DNA of 13,306 nucleotides. Source: UBA7672 sp035995285 (GTDB lineage: Bacteria; Pseudomonadota; Alphaproteobacteria; Caulobacterales; Hyphomonadaceae). Shown here one piece after another: positions 4,827 to 11,362 of the stretch (its first letter is position 1; each line of letters begins with the position of its first letter). The DNA lies in the NCBI GenBank assembly GCA_035995285.1, contig DASYKO010000099.1, positions 1 through 13,306 of the forward strand, given 5' to 3'. The notes under the pieces were generated by a model. The model did not search any database, was not told where the DNA came from, and worked only from the letters and a program-made list of their open reading frames with translations. A program made the position numbers and the translations under genes.

Positions 4827-6464
4827 TCAGGCCAGGCCCTCTTGCTTCTGCTTTCTCGCCCGGCGGGGCGCGGGAGGCGACTTCGGGGGCTCGGCGGCGG
4901 CAACGCCCATCAGAGACCTGATGTGATCGCCCACGCGCATCGCATTGGCGACGGTCGTGAGCGTCGGGTTAACCGAGGCGGCAGAGCAGAAGAAGCTCGT
5001 GTCCACGACATAGAGATTGTCGAGCTCGTGCGCCTTGTTCCAGCGGTCCAGCACCGATGTCTTGGGATCGTCCCCGAACCGGATCGTGCCGTTCTGGTGG
5101 GCGGTGCCATAGAGCGGGATGAGCTGATCCATCTGGAAACGATGCTGCATGATCGGATGCTTGTGATCGACAAGCCCGTCGAGCGAACGGTCGAGTGTGT
5201 TCACAAGACGCTCATGCCCCTGCAGGTTGTTGTTCGTGTAGTCGAGATGGATGCGGCCATCGGCGGTCAGGCGCACGCGGTTCTCGGGTTTCGGCAGGTC
5301 TTCCGAGATCACCATCATGGAAAGGATGCGCGTGGCGGCAGCCTCGGAAATCTCATTGGGGATCAGGAAGCTCGGCACCCAGTTCGAGATTTCGCCCTCC
5401 AGCGTCTGGCCGGACATGTATTCCAGCATCTGGATGTGTCCCATCGGGAAGTCGAAGCCGCCCGTCGGGTCCTTGTGGTAGAAATCATTGACGCCGAGCG
5501 TCTTGGGGAAGGTCGTGTCCACCGGCGCGGGACTGACCGAGATCATCGCCGTCAGGTTGTGGAACATGTAGTTGCGGCCCACCTGGTCTGACCCGTTAGC
5601 GAGGCCATTGGGATGCGCCGCATTCGCGGAGGCAAGCAGGATCGCCGCCGAGTTCACCGCGCCCGCGGCCAGCGCCACGAATTCACCGCTCCAGCGCTCC
5701 TCGCCGTGCGCTGTGGAGCAGACGATGCTGGTGACGGATTTGCCTGACGGGTCCGTTTCGAGGCGAACCACCTTGCGGCCGGTCAGCAGCGTGACGTTCG
5801 GCAGGTCGAGCAATGGTTCGATGGCGATCGTTCGGGCGTCGGCCTTGGCCTTCACCAGACAGGGATAGCCCCCGCACGTCTTGCACTTGATGCATTTGGA
5901 TATGATCGGGTTCGCTTGGTCGAGGCGGATGCCGAGCGGCAGCGAGAACGGCTTCCAGCCCTGGTTCTCCCAATGCGTCTTCAGCGCCTGCACGCCGGGA
6001 TCGTGGTGGATGGCGGCGTAGGCATAGGGCGGCTCGTCACCCGTCTCGGTCGGGTCCTCGCCGCGATTGCCATGCACGTGCCAAAGCGTTTCAGCCTCCG
6101 CATAGTAGGGCGCCATCTCGGTGAGATCGACCGGCCAGGCGGGCGAGACGCCGTCGGCGTGCTTCACCTCCTCGAAGTCGCTCTTGCGCAGCCGCATCAG
6201 GCACGCGCCATAGAAGGTGGTGTTGCCGCCGACCCAATAGTGCGTGTTCGGAACGAAAGCGCGGTTTTCCTTGTCGTACCATTTCTCCTGCGTGCGATAG
6301 CGGTGGCGGACGAAAACCTCGTGGGCGTTCCAGTTCTCGATCTCGCGCGGCACATGCTCGCCGCGTTCGAGGATCAGGATGCGCTTGCCGGTGGGCGCGA
6401 GGCGCTGGGCCAGCGTGCCGCCGCCCGCTCCGCTGCCGATGATGACGATGTCGAAGTCGGACAT
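4827..6464 (-). CDS. GMC family FAD-dependent oxidoreductase with Cys4 motif
   Basis: A 545-residue flavoprotein of the glucose-methanol-choline family, which oxidises alcohols or aldehydes with FAD. The ADP-binding motif is DIVIIGSGAGGGTLAQRLA (residues 5-23) and the Rossmann acidic end is LILERGE. YWVGGNTTFYGACLMRLR (about 76-93) is the FAD-attachment/GG region. The C-terminal GMC domain carries the catalytic pair His456 (GTAHQNGT) and Asn499 (SVNPTLTT). Cysteines 191, 194, 197 and 202 (CIKCKTCGGYPC) form a tight cluster that could bind iron-sulfur or be structural. The tail (about 525-545) is Pro/Ala and basic. There is no Sec or Tat signal, so it is probably cytoplasmic. It lies 26 bp after the dehydrogenase gene, with TAGGA seven bases before the ATG, indicating an operon. 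The substrate is unknown. Confidence 0.88.
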   Translation of the reverse strand: MSDFDIVIIGSGAGGGTLAQRLAPTGKRILILERGEHVPREIENWNAHEVFVRHRYRTQEKWYDKENRAFVPNTHYWVGGNTTFYGACLMRLRKSDFEEVKHADGVSPAWPVDLTEMAPYYAEAETLWHVHGNRGEDPTETGDEPPYAYAAIHHDPGVQALKTHWENQGWKPFSLPLGIRLDQANPIISKCIKCKTCGGYPCLVKAKADARTIAIEPLLDLPNVTLLTGRKVVRLETDPSGKSVTSIVCSTAHGEERWSGEFVALAAGAVNSAAILLASANAAHPNGLANGSDQVGRNYMFHNLTAMISVSPAPVDTTFPKTLGVNDFYHKDPTGGFDFPMGHIQMLEYMSGQTLEGEISNWVPSFLIPNEISEAAATRILSMMVISEDLPKPENRVRLTADGRIHLDYTNNNLQGHERLVNTLDRSLDGLVDHKHPIMQHRFQMDQLIPLYGTAHQNGTIRFGDDPKTSVLDRWNKAHELDNLYVVDTSFFCSAASVNPTLTTVANAMRVGDHIRSLMGVAAAEPPKSPPAPRRARKQKQEGLA

Positions 6465-6467
6465 GAT

Positions 6468-6497
6468 CTGATCCTACTTGGGGCCTGATCCTACTTG
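6468..6497. repeat. 13-bp direct repeat at the SDR/GMC junction
   Basis: CTGATCCTACTTG occurs at 6468-6480 and again at 6485-6497, period 17. On the minus strand the first copy met supplies the last codon and stop of the dehydrogenase (AAG TAG). The second supplies the TAGGA ribosome binding site of the GMC gene. It looks like a local duplication that set the spacing of the two genes. Confidence 0.7.
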
Positions 6498-7315
6498 CTG
6501 TCTGGCAGGTGATACCTGGCGGAGCCCTTGCGCAGGGCGAAGCGCACCCAGGATTCGGGCAGGTAGTGCATCAGCGCGGCTGCGATCGCGTTGTGCCAGC
6601 CGGGCACGACGACGACACGGCGTTGCTCATTGGCGCGAATGGCGATGGCGGCGACCTGGTCGGCCGTCTGGAACAACCGGCGATTGGCGTTGTCCATGAC
6701 CTCCTTGGTGCCGTTGGCCTCCGCAAATTCGGTGAGCGTGAAGCCGGGGCAGATCGCGGTGACGTTGACCCCATGCGCGCGCACCTCAGCATCAAGCGCC
6801 TGGCTGAACTTGATCGCGAGGCTTTTGGCGCCGGGATAGAGCGAGTGCCCGGCAACGCCAGGCGCGAAACCCGCAAGCGAGGCGACGTTGATGATTGCGC
6901 CGCTTTTCCGCTCCACCATGCCGGGCAGCACGCCATAGCTGAGGCCGCAGGCAGTCACGATCAGCGTCATCAGGAAATCGCGCTGCTTCTCCCAGGGCGC
7001 GCCAGTGAAGCTCTGCGCGATGCTGAAGCCGGCATTGTTGACCAGCACATCGACGACACGGCCGCGCTGCGCGACAGCGTCTAGCACCGGCTTGTGGCCC
7101 TCCCACACCGCAAGGTCGGCGCAGATAACGATGGCCTCGATGCCATGCTTGGCCGTCAGCTCCTTGCCGAGGGCTTCAAGGCGATCGGCGCGGCGGGCGA
7201 CCAGCGCCACGTCGTATCCTTTGGCAGCGTAGGCGCGCGCGAAGGCGGCCCCGATGCCGGACGAAGCGCCGGTGATCAGCGCGAGCTTTCGGGGAGAACT
7301 GGTCGATGCGGGCAA
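6491..7315 (-). CDS. Short-chain dehydrogenase/reductase (SDR)
   Basis: A classical SDR of 274 residues, NAD(P)(H)-dependent, cytoplasmic. Visible motifs: cofactor-binding TGASSGIG (15-22), NNAG (93-96), and the catalytic triad Ser146 (INVASLAG), Tyr160 and Lys164 (YPGAK). RR at 41-42 after the second strand suggests NADP preference (inference). PGFTLTEF follows the active site as usual. I prefer the TTG start at 7315 because AGGGG lies seven bases upstream and the motif then begins at the normal distance. An ATG at 7384 would add 23 residues, has no ribosome binding site, but lies downstream of a TATGAT at 7422-7417 and cannot be excluded. It precedes the GMC gene on the same strand and probably acts on the same or a linked substrate. 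Confidence 0.87.
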   Translation of the reverse strand: MPASTSSPRKLALITGASSGIGAAFARAYAAKGYDVALVARRADRLEALGKELTAKHGIEAIVICADLAVWEGHKPVLDAVAQRGRVVDVLVNNAGFSIAQSFTGAPWEKQRDFLMTLIVTACGLSYGVLPGMVERKSGAIINVASLAGFAPGVAGHSLYPGAKSLAIKFSQALDAEVRAHGVNVTAICPGFTLTEFAEANGTKEVMDNANRRLFQTADQVAAIAIRANEQRRVVVVPGWHNAIAAALMHYLPESWVRFALRKGSARYHLPDSK

Positions 7316-7416
7316 GTCCCACCCCTGGAAACGAACGATCGATCCGCGCGAGATGCACGGAGCGGATATGCTCTTCGTCCCCATAGAGGCGGCGCAAGTC
7401 GCCGAACTACATCCGG

Positions 7417-7422
7417 ATCATA
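7417..7422 (-). promoter_or_regulatory. Candidate -10 box for the SDR-GMC operon
   Basis: On the minus strand TATGAT follows GGCTGGTTG; the -35 is weak (TTCCTT-like at 17 bp), as expected for an activator-dependent promoter. The spacing to the SDR start is about 100 bases (TTG 7315) or 32 (ATG 7384). The neighbouring LysR regulator ends 67 bases upstream and is the natural candidate activator. Confidence 0.35.
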
Positions 7423-7488
7423 CAACCAGCCGATGCAAAAAGGAAACGCCCGCCGAAAAGGCCGTGCCTATGGCGTGCGGCTGAAGCC

Positions 7489-8379
7489 TCAGATCGACTT
7501 GGCCGCTTCCGATTTCAGCCACGCCACCACGTCGGGAACGAGCGGCGAGCGCTTGAAGTTGGGCGTGTGGCAGATGTGGAAGGTGTATTCGTTCTTCACC
7601 CGTGCATCGGAGAAGACGACCAACTCGCCGCGCTTCACCCGCTCGCGCACGAGAATCTCCGGCAGCAGCACGACGCCCTGGCCGTGGCAGGCTGCCGTCA
7701 GCGCCACCTGGAATTCCTCGATCACGATGGTCGGCTTGGTTCCGGCGAAATCGGTCTTGGTGAGCTCGGCATAATCGCGCCACTCATTGTAGGTCGCGCA
7801 CTGGATGCGCCGCTCGTTGAGCACGATGGTCTGCGGGTCGCGCTGGTTGCGCTCATAGATTTCCGGCGTGCAGACGCCGTAGAGCACGGGCTCGGACAGG
7901 GGTGTCGAGACCACGCCGTCCCAAATTCCCCCGCCATAGCGGACGGCGATGTCGAATTCTTCCTTGGCGAGGTCGACAAGGCGGATGGTGGTCAGGAATT
8001 CGAGTTCGATGTCGGGAAACTTCTCGCGGAAGACATGCAGCCGCGGCACCAGGAACTGGGAGGCGAACGAGGCCGTGGTCGACACCCGGCAGACATTCGA
8101 TCGCGGCGGGCGGCGCGAATAGCGCGAAAATGCCTCGCCCAGCATGTTGAAGGCCGGCGCGATTGCCTCCTTCAGCGACCCGCCCTCATTGGTCAGCACC
8201 AGTCCGCCGGGCTCGCGGTGGAACAGCTGCGCGCCAATGAAATCCTCCAGCGCGATCACCTGCTTGGAGATGGCCCCCTGCGTCACGCCCAGCTCCTCGG
8301 CCGCGCGGGAAAGGTTGAGATGGCGCGAAGCCGCCTCGAAGGCGCGCACGGCGTTCAACGGGGGCAGGGGTTTGACCAT
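7489..8379 (-). CDS. LysR-family transcriptional regulator, GcvA type (copy 2)
   Basis: A 296-residue paralogue of the regulator at 3032-3922, identical in length when started at MVKPLPPLN (8379). Its HTH reads RAFEAASRHLNLSRAAEEL then GVTQGAISKQVIAL (about 12-44). The effector domain begins near residue 90 and includes FREKFPDIELEFLTT and FDIAVRYGGG. An ATG three codons upstream (8388) is possible; alignment to the first copy favours 8379. Neither has a clear ribosome binding site. It lies upstream of, and in the same direction as, the SDR-GMC pair, so it probably controls those genes in response to a substrate or product. The repeat GAATTTTTCG at 8430-8453 in front of it may be its own operator. 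Confidence 0.88.
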   Translation of the reverse strand: MVKPLPPLNAVRAFEAASRHLNLSRAAEELGVTQGAISKQVIALEDFIGAQLFHREPGGLVLTNEGGSLKEAIAPAFNMLGEAFSRYSRRPPRSNVCRVSTTASFASQFLVPRLHVFREKFPDIELEFLTTIRLVDLAKEEFDIAVRYGGGIWDGVVSTPLSEPVLYGVCTPEIYERNQRDPQTIVLNERRIQCATYNEWRDYAELTKTDFAGTKPTIVIEEFQVALTAACHGQGVVLLPEILVRERVKRGELVVFSDARVKNEYTFHICHTPNFKRSPLVPDVVAWLKSEAAKSI

Positions 8380-8429
8380 GACCCACATCTAGGGCGTCTT
8401 GCTCGGCGGATAAATCCACGAATGTCAGA

Positions 8430-8453
8430 GAATTTTTCGACAGGAATTTTTCG
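8430..8453. repeat. Tandem GAATTTTTCG sites upstream of LysR copy 2
   Basis: GAATTTTTCG occurs at 8430-8439 and 8444-8453, separated by four bases (ACAG), 50-70 bases before the LysR start. AT-rich tandem sites in an otherwise GC-rich region suggest regulator binding or promoter melting, possibly autoregulation. Confidence 0.4.
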
Positions 8454-8481
8454 GCGCCCAACCAGGCGGCCCAAAGTCCGG

Positions 8482-9234
8482 TCAGGGTAGGCCAACCTTC
8501 TTCCGGTCGGCCTTCGTCAGCCGCCGGGCTGATACCGCGTAGGCATTTCTGCGGCCATAGAGCTTTTCCGCCGCCAGGTCCGACAGCTTGCGGGCGTGCA
8601 CCACGTCCTCGAACGGCAGCTCCACCTTCCGCTTTACCACCGCATTGGCAGCGTTCCGTACCGTCTCGGTGCGCGTGGGGTTGGGTTCGAGCACGATGTC
8701 CCACCACGCCCCGTCGCGGAACAGGTGCGCCTGGCGCATCGGACCCAGATCGCGGCGGCGCGCCTCAGGATCGTCCTTCGGCCGCTTTCTGGGATTGTAC
8801 CAGCCCGGCCGCCGGTTGAATTTCAGGATCCCGGTCTTGGGATGCACATAGAAAAGCGTGCAGCTCTCCTTGACCGGCGTCAGGCGCTTGCCTTCAAGCA
8901 CCACGACTTCGCCGTCCACCATCTTCGTGTTGGTGTCGACATAACCGCGGACATGGTCGAGCACGTGCTGCTGCACCACCGATGTCGGCCGGATATGCTC
9001 GGCGATGTCGGAATGCACCTTGTCCCACGGCCGCCCGACATTGGATTCCAGATAGCGGCGCAGCGGGGCGAGATTCTCGTTGAGCATCTTCGTGCTCTCG
9101 GTTTTCTTCGGCGGGACGCGCTGGCGCAGAGCATTGCCCTCGCCATCATCGAGGGCATGAGTCCGCCCCTTCCGCCGCCAGCCATTGCCGGCGCGCGGAC
9201 GCTCTACGATGACCTTGGACATGTCCTTGCGCAT
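8482..9234 (-). CDS. Conserved protein of unknown function, 250 aa
   Basis: Begins MRKDMSKVIVERPRAGNG, a start I recall from a family of unnamed conserved proteins in diverse bacteria (memory, not searched). The N-terminus (about 1-48) is Arg/Lys/Gly-rich. It is followed by LNENLAPLRRYLESNVGRPW (about 51-70), DIAEHIRPTSVVQQHVLDHV (about 76-95), and a strand-rich centre with TLFYVHPKTGILKFN. The C-terminal third is again basic, ending SARRLTKADRKKVGLP. There are no membrane segments and no signal peptide. The strongly basic composition and conserved W/R/H residues suggest nucleic-acid contact, but this is only inference. It is a single gene, 93 bp upstream of LysR copy 2 and 46 bp downstream of the winged-helix gene, all on the same strand. 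No ribosome binding site is obvious. The ATG at 9222 (MSKVIVERPR) is the alternative start. Confidence 0.75.
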   Translation of the reverse strand: MRKDMSKVIVERPRAGNGWRRKGRTHALDDGEGNALRQRVPPKKTESTKMLNENLAPLRRYLESNVGRPWDKVHSDIAEHIRPTSVVQQHVLDHVRGYVDTNTKMVDGEVVVLEGKRLTPVKESCTLFYVHPKTGILKFNRRPGWYNPRKRPKDDPEARRRDLGPMRQAHLFRDGAWWDIVLEPNPTRTETVRNAANAVVKRKVELPFEDVVHARKLSDLAAEKLYGRRNAYAVSARRLTKADRKKVGLP

Positions 9235-9280
9235 GGGGCGCGGCCCATAGCACAGGGCCCGACTATCGCCGAATTATTCT

Positions 9281-9613
9281 TCAGTTACCCAAGCCTGTCA
9301 GACGCCCCAGCGCCTCGAGATAGCGCTTGAACGCCTTGCGGCCGTCCGGCGTGAGGCGCGCTGTCGTCAGTGGCCGCCGATTGCGGAAGCTCTTGTCGAT
9401 GGCAATGTAGCCGGCCTCTTCCAGCTTGCGCAGGTGGACGGAGAGCGTGCCGTCCGTGGCGCCGACCTTTTCCTTCAGCGTGTTGAACTCAGCCGCATCC
9501 GACGCCGCGAGATAGGCCATCACGCCCAGCCGCACGCGGCCATGGATCACATCGTCGATCTGCGCGATGTCGAATTCGTTGGTGATCGGGTCCACTCGGG
9601 GCGGCTTTCTCAA
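9281..9613 (-). CDS. Winged-helix transcriptional regulator (HTH_34-like)
   Basis: A 110-residue one-domain regulator of the winged-helix type seen in MarR/ArsR-like proteins. The sequence runs FDIAQIDDVIHGRVRLGVMA, then FNTLKEKVGATDGTLSVHLR (recognition helix), then KLEEAGYIAIDKSF and a wing with RPLTTARLTPDGRKAF. The short length and fold are typical of the HTH_34 family. The start is the TTG at 9613: it overlaps the stop of the upstream membrane gene as TTGA, the classic four-base coupling. In-frame codons further upstream lie inside that gene. No metal-binding cysteines are present. Co-translation with a membrane protein suggests the two act together, with the membrane protein perhaps sensing or sequestering. 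The likely DNA target is the TCAAGT array at 10308-10330. Confidence 0.85.
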   Translation of the reverse strand: MRKPPRVDPITNEFDIAQIDDVIHGRVRLGVMAYLAASDAAEFNTLKEKVGATDGTLSVHLRKLEEAGYIAIDKSFRNRRPLTTARLTPDGRKAFKRYLEALGRLTGLGN

Positions 9614-10230
9614 GAGCTTACTTTTCTCCGCATGATCAGGCCGCCGGGCAGGGCCATGAACGCGAGCAGGCCCAGGCCCATCACCAGCCACATCTCGTTC
9701 TGTCCGACAAGGAAGGCCATCACCACCGCCGTCACGCAGCACCCCGCCGCCAGCAGCAGCAGCCACAGATGCCGGCGCAGGATGCCCTGAGCGAGCCACG
9801 CGCTGCCATAGATGGTCATGGCAATCGAGGGCCAGACCACGGCGTAGTTCACCTTCATCTTGTAGCTGGCGACGATCAGCACTGCGATGCAGGTCATGCA
9901 CATGAACCCGGCGACGCTCCACGCTCCGGTGAACATCCGCGCGGCGAGGCCCGTGCTCCTGTAATAGCCGCGAAAGCCGAACCAGATCAGCAGGGGAAGA
10001 TAGACCGCCGTTGCCGGTCCCCATGCCAGAAAGCCGAAGCGCTCATACCAGTTGTCCGGCCATGGCGCGGCGCCGGTCATCCCCACCCACGCGTAGATGA
10101 TGTTGAGGCCATAGAGCAGGCCCGGCCAGAAGATCTGCTCGCCGAAATGACTCGGCGCCGGCCCTCGGTCTTCCGCAAGCTCCTTCATGAAGGCGAGGTC
10201 TTCACGCGCCGCACGCGCCTGGTCAGTCAT
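9610..10230 (-). CDS. Six-helix membrane protein coupled to a winged-helix regulator
   Basis: A 206-residue inner membrane protein. A charged N-terminus of about 30 residues (MTDQARAAREDLAFMKELAE) precedes six hydrophobic segments: about 33-52 (IFWPGLLYGLNIIYAWVGM), 66-86, 99-122 (FTGAWSVAGFMCMTCIAVLI), 130-150, 155-175 (LWLLLLAAGCCVTAVVM) and 180-200. It ends RRKVSS with TGA inside the TTGA junction to the regulator. No transporter or enzyme signature is visible and I do not recognise a named family. Such membrane-plus-HTH pairs are common in alphaproteobacteria, usually with unknown signal. The ATG at 10230 is preferred to a TTG at 10236; AAAGA lies seven bases upstream. Confidence 0.8.
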   Translation of the reverse strand: MTDQARAAREDLAFMKELAEDRGPAPSHFGEQIFWPGLLYGLNIIYAWVGMTGAAPWPDNWYERFGFLAWGPATAVYLPLLIWFGFRGYYRSTGLAARMFTGAWSVAGFMCMTCIAVLIVASYKMKVNYAVVWPSIAMTIYGSAWLAQGILRRHLWLLLLAAGCCVTAVVMAFLVGQNEMWLVMGLGLLAFMALPGGLIMRRKVSS

Positions 10231-10307
10231 GGCCAATCTTTCAAGTCATGAATTCCATCAAGACGGAATCTCTCAGTCACGCAAAATGCCCTCGCGGGCT
10301 TTACACG

Positions 10308-10330
10308 TCAAGTACTTGAAAATCTCAAGT
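10308..10330. promoter_or_regulatory. TCAAGT/ACTTGA half-site array in a divergent promoter
   Basis: TCAAGTACTTGA (10308-10319) is a perfect 12-bp palindrome. A third half-site TCAAGT (10325-10330) follows after AAATC, making a second inverted pair with the middle half-site. A fourth TCAAGT is at 10241-10246, just before the membrane gene start. On the minus strand the palindrome contains TTGACG, a plausible -35 for the membrane-regulator operon. On the plus strand TTGAAA (10316-10321) is a plausible -35 for the TPR gene. One bound protein could therefore control both directions. The binder is most likely the winged-helix regulator (inference). Confidence 0.65.
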
Positions 10331-10413
10331 GAGTCGTGATATCGAGGTCGGGCAGCCGGGGACAGTCCGGCGTGGTTGGCCCGGGAAGATCCGGCAGAGC
10401 AGGGACAAGACAG

Positions 10414-11289
10414 ATGAAAATCCAGACGACGCTTGCCAGCGCCATGGCGCTGATCGCGGCCGCATGCGCGAGCGCAACCGACAAGCCCGCGCTTGCGCAG
10501 AGCCAGCCATCAAAAGGTGAAGGCTCGCAGGCCGCGAAGCCCAAGCTAGACACAAAGACGCAAGGCTATGTCGACCAGATGCTCTCCTATTCGATGATGA
10601 TCCGCACCGGCCGCTACGAGGTTGCGAATGATGCGGTGAAGACGATGGAAGCCGCCGTCGCCGCCGATCCCAACAACGCCGAACTCCACGCACAGCTCGG
10701 CAACGCCTACCTGCTGCAGGCCGTTGGGGGCGACCAAACGAAGTACGCCGAACTCTTCGCCATCCTCGGCAAGGGTTATGCTGAGCACGGCAAGGCGCTC
10801 GAACTCGACCCCAACAACGTCACCGCCCTCGGCGGCCACGGTTCGCAGTCGCTGACGTTCTCGTTCATCCGCCAGAAGCCCGAACTCGCGACGCAGGGGG
10901 TCGCTGAAATGAACCGCGCCGTCGCCCTGTCTGCGAACACCCATGAGGGAGGTGTCCAGCGTCTGTTGCGCGCCCTCGTCAGCGTCAACCTGCCGAAGGA
11001 CAAGCGCGATTACGCAACCGAAAAAGCCGACTTGGTCTCCCGCTTCGCGGACTCCGAAGGCCTCAACTCGGGCGACATGATCCGCGTCATCGCCGGCGAC
11101 CTCAGCGTCGAAGCCGGCGATTCCGCCGCCGCCCGCACCGCCTACATACTCGCCGCCAAATCCCCCCGCCGCGGCGGCGACCTCGCCCGCAAGCGCCTCG
11201 CTGCGCTGGACACCGGCGGCGTTGCGCCCTCTGACATCTCCCAGCTCCGCGCCGACACCGCCAAGTGCACGACGTGTCACGGGAAGTAA
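10414..11289 (+). CDS. Exported TPR protein with a C-terminal CXXCH heme-binding motif
   Basis: A 291-residue exported protein. The N-terminus MKIQTTLASAMALIAAAC is a signal sequence; Cys18 follows IAAA and fits a relaxed lipobox, so it may be a lipoprotein, with ALA-QSQ (about 27-30) the alternative Sec cleavage. Residues about 65-175 read as tetratricopeptide-like repeats: AAVAADPNNAELHAQLGNAY, then GYAEHGKALELDPNNVTALG, then MNRAVALSANTHEGG. After a helical region the protein ends KCTTCHGK, with CTTCH at 285-289: the c-type heme attachment motif two residues from the end. Start 10414 has AGGGA eight bases upstream and is set by the signal peptide; an earlier in-frame start at 10336 is rejected. 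It diverges from the membrane-regulator pair. Confidence 0.85.
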   Translation: MKIQTTLASAMALIAAACASATDKPALAQSQPSKGEGSQAAKPKLDTKTQGYVDQMLSYSMMIRTGRYEVANDAVKTMEAAVAADPNNAELHAQLGNAYLLQAVGGDQTKYAELFAILGKGYAEHGKALELDPNNVTALGGHGSQSLTFSFIRQKPELATQGVAEMNRAVALSANTHEGGVQRLLRALVSVNLPKDKRDYATEKADLVSRFADSEGLNSGDMIRVIAGDLSVEAGDSAAARTAYILAAKSPRRGGDLARKRLAALDTGGVAPSDISQLRADTAKCTTCHGK

Positions 11290-11310
11290 GGAACGCCCAG
11301 CCCAAAAACA

Positions 11311-11341
11311 AAACCGCCCCGGCTCATCACCGGGGCGGTTT
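11311..11341. terminator. Bidirectional intrinsic terminator
   Basis: AAACCGCCCCGG (11311-11322) and CCGGGGCGGTTT (11330-11341) form a 12-bp stem with a seven-base loop between two convergent genes. Plus-strand transcription runs into TTTCATATT. Minus-strand transcription runs into TTTTGTTTTT, a stronger tract. It serves both the TPR gene and the secreted protein gene. Confidence 0.9.
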
Positions 11342-11362
11342 CATATTCAGATCAGACGAGAC

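Noticed and set aside
4842..5591. Plus-strand frame opposite the GMC gene
   Set aside because: Antisense shadow; the opposite strand encodes an intact GMC protein with catalytic residues.
7567..8490. 307-codon plus-strand frame over LysR copy 2
   Set aside because: Antisense shadow of an intact LysR gene.
9614..10024. N-terminal extension of the winged-helix regulator to 10024
   Set aside because: The extra residues lie wholly inside the membrane gene and are low-complexity; the TTGA overlap gives a natural start at 9613.
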